DNA of 64,000 bases from the NCBI GenBank assembly GCA_012931725.1, contig CM022946.1:74368189-74432188 (forward strand). The letters are read 5' to 3'. Below, piece by piece: positions 24,496-34,284 of the stretch. The position numbers were made by a program, and so were the translations under genes. Position 1 is the first letter of the stretch; each line of letters starts with the position of its first letter. This stretch comes from Litsea cubeba (taxonomy: Eukaryota; Streptophyta; Magnoliopsida; Laurales; Lauraceae). Below the pieces are notes generated by a model that was not told the DNA's origin, did no database searches, and was given only the letters and a program-made list of their open reading frames with translations.

Positions 24496-24860
24496 CATAT
24501 TATATCGGTTTTACTAATAACCGATATTACTAATTTTTAAAACCGATATAAATCATTGTATTTTTATAGTAGTGTATATAATATCGGTTTTACTAATAAC
24601 CGATATTAATAAATTTTTAAAACCGATATAAATAAGTGTATTTTAGAAGTGTATAGAATATCGGTTTAATAATAACCGATATAAAATATATCAATTAATA
24701 TCGAATCTTTGTTAACTGATATGATATATAGCGATTATTATATCGGTTACAATGTAACCGATATAAAAAATTATTAACCGATATAAAAAATATTGACCGA
24801 AGATATTATATCGGTTTTATGAAAAACCGATATAAGGAAGTTTTTGTAACCGATATAAAA
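24496..24860. repeat. Element D right subterminal repeats (AACCGATATAA)
   Basis: About 15 copies of the same 10-11-bp motif as on the left occur in both orientations. They confirm that the two ends belong to one element. Confidence 0.9.
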
Positions 24861-24879
24861 AGTCTTTTTTCTAGTAGTG

Positions 24880-25157
24880 GATGTTGTAGCATGAAGGGAT
24901 TTTTATTGTATACACAGTGACCTCAGAGATAAGATCACCGATTTGAAACTTGAACCTAATTTTTTCAATAGACTTTTGAGTGCTCCCATTTTATCAAAAG
25001 ATAGATACAGATGTGTGGCACAGCTTGCTGGGTGGGATGCCCAACTCTTCGAAAGCCGAAGTAGAGATGAGGTTGAGTGCAGAACCTGGGTTGATCTAAA
25101 CTCTATGCATAGGCATTTCCTTGATGTATCCTGTGAAGTACAGGGGTCGGTTGTGCC
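24880..25157 (-). pseudogene. Element A aspartic protease, N-terminal piece right of D
   Basis: On the minus strand EDLLLGEIRHNRPLYFTGYI leads to INPGSALNLISTSAFEELGI and SIGKIRFKFQIGDLISEVTV, then YTIKIPSCYNI at the D junction. This is the retroviral-type aspartic protease of plant Ty3 elements. The active-site D-x-G-S/T-A appears as N-P-G-S-A, so the catalytic aspartate is lost. TAG at 25096-25098 interrupts the frame just before it, and another stop lies near 25005. Confidence 0.85.
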
Positions 25158-25916
25158 TTATTTCGCCAAGTAAGAGGTCTTCCTTAGTGAAGGCGATGGT
25201 TGCACTGGCTGGTTTTTTAACCGAGAGGCATTCAGTGCAAGATCCCTCAGTTTTCTTATTTTCTCCCTTTGAGGAGGTTGCTGATTTTTTGACCCGGTAA
25301 TCCATTTCAATTTGGAGACTTGTGGGGCATGTTTGTCGACATCCTCATTCAGCATTTGTAATTCTGATATGAGATTATCACGAGTGCGTGGAGACATTCG
25401 TAACAAATCTAGGATGTGCATTCGTGCAGGTATTGGTTTGAAGTGTTTGATCAAGTCATACTTGAAAGCCTCCTTAGGGCCTGCATGTTCATCATTGTTG
25501 CCACTAGGGGCATTTACAACATATTTTCCCGAAGGGTTTACGTAAGTAATAGAAGATTGGTTGTAATTTTTGTGGTAGTACCGGCCAGAGCGGGTGCCTC
25601 TACCAACTTCGATAGCTTCTTGAGAAGGGTCTTCATTTGGAAGATTGTCTCCAAGATCAAGAGGTTGTCGTTTCTCCTTTACTAGGGATGTGTCTGCAAC
25701 AGAGTTTCCATCCTCAGTGATTGTGTTGCATGGAGCATTTTCTGGGAACAAGTCCTGAACAACATCCAATAACTTTTCTTCTTTGTTGACTAATTCATCG
25801 TCCCAAGCATCAATAGCTGGGGATTCTTCATGATCATCAGTCGGGAAGAGTGTGAGTTTTGAAGTCACAGTTTCAGGAGAAGAAGCCTGATAGGGTGTTA
25901 TCTCAGTGAAAGTCAC
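25158..25916 (-). pseudogene. Element A gag-pol linker upstream of protease
   Basis: A 252-codon open stretch carries FKYDLIKHFKPIPARMHILD and LLRMSPRTRDNLISELQMLN. This is a block typical of the region before protease in plant Ty3 polyproteins, usually an aromatic-rich segment followed by ILDLLRxSPxHR. The first half is acidic and low in structure. No complete catalytic domain is present. It continues into the protease piece to the left. Confidence 0.8.
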
Positions 25917-26416
25917 GTGAAACGAGGTAGCTCTAGAAGATATGGTGCCTGACGTGGTCAGAGAGTAAGTGATCTCACCAGACGAGGTTTCAGAAGAGCT
26001 ATAATCCTAAATTATCACATTGCAGGCAGCTCTGATAGGAGACGCAACCAGAATGGACTAATGGGAGTCAAACTCATCCTCGGATGTAAGGATCATCGAT
26101 CCAGTGGTTTATCCCATTTTCAGGAGTTAAGAGAGGAGGTACCTGGTGGTCTTCAGGGACTTCCGGTTCTGGATTTTAATCGCGACGAAGCTCGTTGACG
26201 CGATCTTGCTCTTGTTCTTGGGCAAGATCCTCACATATTCTTCAAGATCGGGCATGGGAGCCAAATCTTCTTCTTCCTCTGCTCTTTGTGGTTCAACAGG
26301 GTTGGGTTCCACTTGAGCAATGGTGCGTGCTGGGTCAACAACATTTTCTTGAACAACATCTTGGTCTTCTTCATTATCAGACCAGGATCCTTATGGCTGT
26401 AAGGGGTTATACCAAA

Positions 26417-28990
26417 TTATTGGCATAAGGTGAGTTTTAGGAACCCACTCTTCATCGGAGAGGTATTCTCCTGTTCAAGGGATTCCTCCCACTCGTCGGT
26501 GTCACAGGACTCGTATCCATCCATGGAGAATCCAACTACCGAATTGCAAGAGTATGATGCCCCCTGCGTGGATTCTTTTTTGAATTGAGGTGGCATGAAA
26601 TCACTGAGAGTGAACTTTCTTACCATTTTTGAAGTCTTTGGAAGGGACTCTTCTGTTGCCTCCAATGAAGCGGTAGAGGAGGTCTGTGCCTTTATATGGA
26701 CTTCTTGTTTTGGCTGGGTCTTCTCTTGTCGTTTGAGCTTGAGGAGATGTTTCCTAGCCTGCCTTCGCTGTTGAGCTGTTGGCTTTGTTTTCACAACCTC
26801 CCAGTTTTCATCTTCCAGGAGATCAGGATATACCCATATGGGTTGTCCGTCTGGTGTCGGGTAAGGAACCAGCACTTTGGACACTTGAATTCTTTTTATC
26901 ACCTTGAAGGAAGTAGTGATCTTCTTCATTGGTGATTTCGGTGTTTGTCCACATGACACCATGTTGATGGAGGCAAACCCATAGTTTTTGTCAAAGGTAA
27001 TGACTATGTTTTTCCACATCTCGTTTATCTTCTCTCTTACAACTAAGCCTTGATTGCGAGGGTGCGAAATCATCTGGTGGTATGGACAGTACCGAGGATC
27101 ATTGGTTTTGCCAACATCTCCCAGTCTTTTGAGTTCAGGCAAGGTGAGCTTGCCATTCGTCACGAGAGTCCCAAAGATTTCATCAACATCTTCATCAAAT
27201 GGGTATTTCTTTTTTACTTGGTTTGCACATTGAGGACCTCCTTTTTCTTTGGTTTTGAGATTGCAATGGCGATTGGTTCCTTCCTTGATTATTTCTAACT
27301 GTTGAGGTCTTTGATCACCGTTTCAGCTTCCATAGAAGCTTCTAGGAGTTCTCCCAAGTTTTTTGATTTGTTGCCGATGATCATGGAGCGGATCCTTGCT
27401 CTCATGTTGTTTTGGCAGATGTCGACTGGCGACGCTTGTGGCAGTACATCTGAGCATTTGTACGCCATTGCTTTCCACTTGTGAATAAAGTCGTATGTCG
27501 ACTATTTCTGCCCCTATTTTAGGCTGCAAAGCTGAGCCATAGTAGTGGGATGGTCCTTACCTTTGAAGTGAGTCAGGAAGCATGTCTCTAGCATGGCCCA
27601 GTTTTGGTTGGAGTCCTCCGGAAAAGTGGAGTACCAGTCAAAGGCCGTACCTTTTAGGGTACTTGCAAAGAGGCGGATCTTGAGTGCATCTTGATCCGCA
27701 ATAGCTCACGTCAGGATTTTGAAGTGGATGACGTGCTGTCTGGCTGATCCTTTCCCTGTATATGTTTAGGGAGTAAGACGCTTGAATTTTGTAGGGAACG
27801 GGATCGAGTCCATCCATAAGGGATATGGTGGCTTGATCCCATGCTCCTTGAGTATATCCATTTCTTTTGCTTTGGCGATGATACTGTCCACGTCCTTTTT
27901 GGTTAGGGCGCGTGACTCATTTTCTTCTCCACTTACGTCATCATCTTGAAGATTCGGAGGAGGTTCATTGTTCGCCTGATTTTGAAAGGCGAGGAGAAGG
28001 TTTTCCATCAGAGTTTCAATTCTCTGCTGGCCTTGTTCCAACTACTGGATGCGTGTGAGCACATCATCTTGAGGTGGATTGCGAGGTGGTGGCTCAGAAG
28101 TTGTAGCCAGGATGTTCATCCCTCGAGATTCGAACGAAGAAATAGTCCTAGTGACTGAGATGGGCTCATTCTTTTTTATGAAGAGCTTAAGGAAGGATCA
28201 CTCCATCGTCCTTGGCCTGAAGGAGCAGGAGATTCTTCTGAATGTCTTCGTGTCCTATAGACGCTGTGATTCACCGGACGTCGGACATGGATTTTGGTTG
28301 CTGACTTTTGGCGTCATCTGGTTTTCCCAACCATATGGACAGTAGCAACTTGGCTGGGTCTTTCTTTTTCGACCCATTTGTGAGAGACTTGGAGTGTAGA
28401 ATACTGGGTCCTCTACTTCCCCAGTCTCTTTTGTCGATATGACGCGCGGCGGCGTACACGACGAGCAATTTGAGCTTCAGTCAGCTCTGGCCAGGCTTTG
28501 ACAATGAGGGATGTGCTCCCTTGGGTACAGCAGCCGAGCCTGTCTTTTTTTAAGCTAGGCATGGATAGGATCCAGACCTGGTCCTTTGCCTGTCGCAGCG
28601 ATGCTTTGAACTTTTCAAGTTCGGCCTCTATAGAGATGAAGGGTCGAACTGAAGGATTGTTGCCCTTGGCAGGTGCTTGCAGAGGCCTTGTTATGTATGA
28701 TTTGATTTTGGGCCTGTAGGAACAAGTCAGCTCATGCAGGGTTGACTTGGTTGTCAAGTGGGAGACGGGTTTCTCCTCTTTGATGTAGGCAAGAGGGTAG
28801 AACTGGTTCTCCTTGAGTGGGGCCAGGTATGCTGGCTTTGTGGATGTTTGGGACCTTCTTTATTTTGGCGAAGGTTTTGGGGACCAAGTCTTGGGATAGA
28901 CCTGCTTGTTTGTGGGTTGAGGCTTTGCGGGGGTGCAGCGAGCTTAGGGCTTCTTGACGCTCGCTTTTGGTGTCACGGTTTGACATGTTG
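26417..28990 (-). pseudogene. Element A gag, broken
   Basis: From the right, a likely start MSNRDTKSERQEALSS (about 28987) leads through several stops. Next comes IKPPYPLWMDSIPFPTKFKR (27766-27860), then the gag core KIRLFASTLKGTAFDWYSTF and WAMLETCFLTHFKGKDHP (about 27690-27560). The C-terminal region is DPRYCPYHQMISHPRNQGLV (27080-27130), where this family keeps a histidine- and cysteine-bearing motif. The 27163-26417 stretch is open for 248 codons. At least six stops or shifts lie elsewhere. It would have been the capsid precursor. Confidence 0.85.
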
Positions 28991-29634
28991 AGAGGCGATT
29001 TTCTACTTTTTGGCAGGCGCAGTTTCTTCTTCGGGAAGTGGGAATGGTCCCATCGTCCCAAAGACGATAGTCCGGGGAGTCGAGGTCGACCCGAAGTTCA
29101 GAGAGTTGCCGAGAGAGGTGACGCTTCGGTAGCTGACAGGGCGCTTGTGAGTGCGCATGTTTTGCTTCTGTTGAAGCATGAGTTGGCTTGTTTTCATCGA
29201 AAGTAATGGTTAGAGAAGTTGCCAATGTTAGTTTCAAAAAATTTTTGAAACAAGACCACATCCATTAGTAATCACAAGAATATAATGATCATAAATGGGA
29301 AAAAACTATGGTTTTGTCTTTTCAAATCGCTCGAGGGAAATGGTCCGACCCAAGCGACATGAGAAAGGCAAAACGTCATAGATGGTGCAATTGTTCTGAT
29401 CGCAAATATGGTGGGTCCAGCATGAGCATTCTAGTGACTGCTAGAAGCAATTATAAACCTAAATTCGACTAATCGAGAAGCAGGGCTTGCTCGAGGTAAG
29501 ACGAATATAAGGTTGGAGTTACAAATGTGCTTGTCGCGAATACAGTAGACCCTGAAAGGGCGTACCAGTATTGCTAGGCACAAATGTTGGAGATCGCATC
29601 CATGTGATGGACATGAGATGGGATTCTCTTTTTT

Positions 29635-30758
29635 GAAAGGCCAAGATTGGATTCATCAAAGAGAGCAAATGGTATTCCAATCCGAATACAGGCTCAACAT
29701 TTCTGCAAGCACCTGTACCCAGAAGGGAAGGAACCATAATTTCTCGAATCTGGATCCAAAAGTGACGAGAGTTTTTTTTTGAAAGGTCAAGATTGGATTC
29801 GTCTAAGAGAGCAAATGGTATTCCAACCCGAATACAGGCTCAACATTTCTACAAGCACGGGTACCCGGAAAGGAAGGAACCATAATTTCTCAAATCTGAA
29901 CTCGAAGATGACGGAAGTTTTTTTTTAAGATTTTTTTTAAAGAAGATCTAAAGATGGAAGAGTGCACATAGGCCTCCTAATCCGGTCTTATGAAACCTCA
30001 ATTGATAGAATTGCCCCCGGTAAAGGTAGGATTTCTTAATGAACCCGTTTGGAGGACCCTTGCCTAGAACAGTCAAGCTGTCTCCACACTCTGGACAAGG
30101 TTTTTCTTGAATTAATCGTGGTCAAAGAACACAATTGGTGCAACCTTAGTGTTCTTCACCTCTTTTTCTTTTCTAAGATCCCTAATGAACTCATCGAAGA
30201 GAAACAATGGCCCATTCCACAATTCAACCCGGCTCAACGTTTCTGCAAGTGCATGAACGAAACGGGAAGGATCAAAGTTTCTCAATTTTGAATCCCAACT
30301 GAGAAATCTGATTTTTTTTTTGAAGATCCCTAATGAACTCATCGAATAGAAACGATGGCCCATTCCATAATTTGAACTGACTCAACATTTCTGCAAGCGC
30401 ATGAACGAAATGGAAAGGATCAAAGTTTATCAATTTTGAATCCAAACTGAGAAATTTGATTTTTTTTTAAGATCCCTAATGAACTCATTGAAGAGAAACG
30501 ATGGCTTATTCCACAATTCGAACCGGCTCAACATTTCTGCAAACACATGGATGAAACGGAAAGGATCAAAGTTTCTCAATTTTGAATCCAAACTGAGAAA
30601 TCTGATTTTTTTTAAGATCCCTAATGAACTCATCGAAGAGGAACGATGACCCATTCCGCCATTCGAACAGGCTCAACATTTCTGCAAGCGCATGAACGAA
30701 ATGGAAATGATCAAATTTCTCAATTTTGAATACAAACTGAGAAATCTGATTTTTTTTA
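29635..30758 (-). repeat. Element A leader tandem repeats, about 146-bp period
   Basis: Two units of one type start at 29635 and 29781. Four units of a related type start at 30175, 30323, 30469 and 30614, each with AAGATCCCTAATGAACTCAT at its head and a T-rich tract at its tail. Shared core phrases are GGCTCAACATTTCTGCAAGC and ATTTCTCAATTTTGAATCC. The 240 bases between the sets are not clearly repeated. The array lies between the primer site and gag, in the untranslated leader. Confidence 0.88.
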
Positions 30759-30960
30759 AGAGAAAGAGTGGAAATAAATTCAAAGATAGAATTATAAATT
30801 TTCAAAAAAAATCCCCTCTCATTTTTTTTAGATGTGAAATCCAACATAGGCCACCAACTAGAAAGGAGCCAAGGAATCAAGAAATGGAAGCATAGGCATA
30901 GAGCAAAAGATATGATATGCAAATATTCCATTTCTAAGCATCATGTTCTCAAATGAACGA

Positions 30961-30978
30961 GTCCCACCGGGTGTGCCA
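30961..30978 (-). other. Element A primer-binding site
   Basis: On the minus strand TGGCACACCCGGTGGGAC lies three bases after the LTR end. It has the form of a tRNA 3'-end complement (TGG start), as in several plant Ty3 elements. The tRNA was not identified with certainty. Confidence 0.65.
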
Positions 30979-30981
30979 GTT

Positions 30982-32315
30982 TGATGGAACGTGCTTCTGC
31001 CGCTCGATGCTTACTGAGGTCGACGGACGTGAGAGTCCGTGGGGGACAACCCTTTCGCTCCTGGGAGGGCAAAGCGAGCATCAACATTTTTCTTTTTGGG
31101 TGGGTGTGCCAGACTTTCTACTCTACTTGAAATTGCAAATGGTGATCCGGAGATCGACCTTCACAAATAGAAAAGGAAATCAACTTCTTTCGAGTTTTCA
31201 TTGCACATATATTTAAGAAAATAGACATGGTTTTAAAATGCCGTAAGAGGCGATTTCATTTGTTTTGTCGTTAAAGGCGATGTTTGCCGTAAAAGGTGAT
31301 TTTTTTGGCATTTATAGCCAATTTTTGGCATTTATAGCCAATTTATAATTTTTATCAATAGTGAAAGACAAGAGTCGTGAATTTTTTTTGTCTCTTTAGA
31401 AAAATACAAACAAAAATGAAAAGCGAAAAAAGGGGGATCTAACTTCTCAGGAGATTGTGGGGGACTCGTTCAAATTGACGGTCGCAAGTCATGTGTGGAC
31501 TTCGTCATCATCCATGCAGATGAGAACCGAGGATGCTCTTCATTCGCTTGGCTTGGCTTGACCTCAGATTTTTAAAGGACAAAGACCAAGAGGAGGTCCT
31601 ATGTCCAATAAAAAAGCTAAGTACATGGGCTGAAAAGCCACGTCTAAGCCATGTAGACAAAAGGAGAAGGCAAAGGGACCTTGGGGGGGTGCCCCTCAAG
31701 GGACTTTTGTCACCTTGTAGTGGTAGTCGATCCAGAACTTCAGCAGAGTTTTCTCTCTTTTTTTTTTGGATGACTGATGGAATTTTCTAAACCGTTTTCC
31801 GTGCTTGGATTTCTGGACCTATTCTTCCTCCTATTTATAGGGTGCCCATTTAGGAGAGTTTATGGGCCTTAAATGTATTAAAGCCACATAATGGGAGGAG
31901 TTACAAGTTTTAAATGATTTATTTTGTAACTCATTTTCTTTGGCTTCTGATTCACCGGTGGAGAATTAAGTGCATTTAATCGCCTTTAATCTCCATGATG
32001 GGAGGAGTTACATGGGTTAAGGTCGTGTTTATGGCTAACCAATAACTCCTTTTTGTTTGCTTCTGATTGGGCATGCAACTTCAGATATTGATTGCTAACA
32101 GCGGGCCGGTGCCACCTCTTTTGTTGATTTCTCGATCGATCGGATAGAAAGTGCACTTTCTTGGTTTACCGGTTGGCGATCAATGATGATTTGATACTCT
32201 CGGGAACGGACCCATGATGTTAACGAAGATCGACGGATTTGGTGCCTCGAAAGTCAGAATTTTGGAAAACCATAGGGGCCGGAAATCTCGAAACGCGAAA
32301 AGGGGTCGAAAATCA
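30982..32315 (-). repeat. Element A 5' LTR
   Basis: The left boundary TGATGG (ATCA on the minus strand) abuts the primer site. The right boundary ends ATCA, so the LTR begins TGAT, at 32315 or 32321. Length is about 1.33 kb. A strong TATA box is at 31831-31840 on the minus strand. The matching 3' LTR would lie left of the window, so the right boundary is not confirmed by a second copy. Confidence 0.65.
31831..31840 (-). promoter_or_regulatory. Putative TATA box of element A LTR
   Basis: The minus strand reads CTATAAATAG followed by GAGGAAGAA, a textbook plant TATA box. It lies about 480 bp from the LTR start. Confidence 0.7.
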
Positions 32316-32600
32316 AAATCAATTGACTACAAATATTTTTACATTAAAACACATGTAACTATATAAGCTCAAAATGCAAAAGTTCATAGACCAACAATAT
32401 GAAATAATTGAAAAGAAATAGGTTGGTCCAAAAGGTTTCAAGATCTTAGGTCTTTCTAACAATCTTCCTTTGAAAAACATCCTAAGGTCTTGGATGGTTT
32501 GTCCTTGAGGTCCCTCCAATACATGAGGTCCCTCTACGGAATTGGCACTAGCAATGAAACAAGATCAACTCCGGGTTGTTAAGCCTTTATGGAGTAACTC

Positions 32601-32612
32601 GCTCTGATACCA
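32601..32612 (-). other. Element E primer-binding site (tRNA-Met type)
   Basis: GCTCTGATACCA on the plus strand is TGGTATCAGAGC on the minus strand, separated by three bases from the LTR end at 32616. Confidence 0.9.
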
Positions 32613-34284
32613 AATTGAAAGTGCAGCTAGGGCCAATGAAAGTGTCCTAGAGGGGGGTGAATAGGACTAATGAAATTCTTTTTCCCAATTAAAACATCTT
32701 AGTCCAATTTTAATCCCAACTAGGAACAAGAACATAATGAGCACAAATAAGAATACAACTTATGCGGAATATGTGTTCAATGTATGAGTGCTTAAACAAT
32801 CAAAGATAAGACAATTAGTTTCATAATGTAAGCACAAGTGTGAGTACAACACTCTTCACAAATTCACTAATGATTTATGTCAATGTGCTCAAATGAATAT
32901 TTGTTAAAGAGTGTGTGCTAAACAAGATTTGATTTACCAATATGATCAATGTTGTTTTCGCACAAGTGGATGTGTGTCAATTAAACTAAATATCATTCAT
33001 ATCATTCTCCACAACATATAGATATATAAATCAAGCACAGGAGATAGAGAGAGAGAAATTGACACAAGGGATTTATAGTGGTTCAGTCACACAGACCTAC
33101 ATCCACTCTCAAGGGTCACACAGTGTCACACCCCGAAATCGGGCCCTGCAGTGATCCGGCCTCGGGATGCGAAATTTTGGGATTAATTTGAAACTTTTGT
33201 TATATTTCCCAAGATCCGCATGAATGAGGATAGTCAAATTCCATCACGATTAGAGTATATTTTCGCGGAAGCTAAACATGGTGTTACGACTCGAAACTCG
33301 TGGCCATCGGGTTCCGTGTCGCACACAACCAATATAATAAAGCCATCACATAAGAAGACTGGCACAAATCATAATCCAAAGAACACTGAGTTGGTAGTAA
33401 CAAGACTATTTATTTCCCACATATTCAAATTACAATTAACAAATGTCTTAATTACAAACCCAGTGAAAAAGGCTAACAAAGCCATACAAATAAACCACTA
33501 AGTGACATACTACCCCAAGTGATTTTTACGAGCTCCGGTGCCAAACTTGACATCTAGATGATATCAATGGGCAGCCTCTCACGTCAGACCGGCGGTCCCA
33601 CCGCCTCCTCCGATCAAACACCTAAAAACAGAAAGAGAGAAAACTGGCACCAAACAACAGGGTCAGACACGACGGTCTGTCAAGTAAATAAACAAATAAT
33701 ATGAAACAAAAGGACATTCATAAAACCTTATGGAATCATTGTAAAACCGATTAAAGAGTCTAAACAATAATAGCATTAAAGCATGATAAAATGATCGAAA
33801 GACCGAACATAAATATCAAAGCAAATAAATGGACAGATCCTGAGCATAAATATCTTGAAAAGATAGTAGCCTGCATAAAACATTTAATAATTGGAAATAC
33901 ATTTAAAATCCTGAAAATAGAGGCAATACGATAAAAGATAAGTTTCCTAACATTAACAAAATTCAAAGAATATAATGAGTATAAACAAACAGGAATCATA
34001 AAACAAAATAATAAATAGATAAAACATTGGCAACCACACATAGCTATATTCTCCTATTACCGAAGTAATAAGAGCAGACAGAACCGTAGCCACTACACGT
34101 GGGACCGGAAATAGAATCAGAACCATAGCCATACAAATGGGACCGGCAGATCAAAATCAGAACTGTAGCCACTACACGTGGGACCGGCAGATAGAAACCG
34201 TTGCCATGGTCGGTACAGACAGAATCCAAGCTGCAGCTGGCGGACAAATTAAAGATCCCAAGCCAGGTGATCAGCCCGACAAGG

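Larger units (their letters stand above)
16521..24879. mobile_element. Element D: non-autonomous CACTA transposon carrying host gene pieces
   Basis: The left end starts CACTACTAGAAAAAAG and the right end is its inverted copy. About 33 bp of terminal inverted repeat shows 3 mismatches by eye. The flanking 3 bp are GAT on both sides (16518-16520 and 24880-24882), the CACTA hallmark. Both subterminal zones carry many copies of AACCGATATAA in both orientations. Length is 8,359 bp. No transposase-like coding was recognised, so it is probably mobilised in trans. The interior holds a Lon-domain gene piece and two spliced exons of another gene. It inserted into the protease region of element A. Confidence 0.93.
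1..32315 (-). mobile_element. Element A: decayed Ty3/gypsy LTR retrotransposon, 3' end beyond left edge
   Basis: Read from right to left on the minus strand, the parts are a 5' LTR (30982-32315), a primer-binding site, a leader with tandem repeats, gag, protease, a linker and the start of reverse transcriptase at the window edge. This is Ty3/gypsy order. Two later insertions split it: LTR element B with C inside (from 1100) and CACTA element D (16521-24879). The protease reading crosses D directly, with residues ending SCYNI on one side and continuing LLRHPWIHENGVVPSTLH on the other, which shows that the two sides were once joined. Many stops and frameshifts are present, so it encodes nothing functional. 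The rest of pol and the 3' LTR lie left of the window. Confidence 0.85.

Noticed and set aside
31220..31345. GCCGTAAAAGG-like motifs suggesting another CACTA end
   Set aside because: There is no CACTA terminus or target duplication nearby, and the motifs lie inside the element A LTR.
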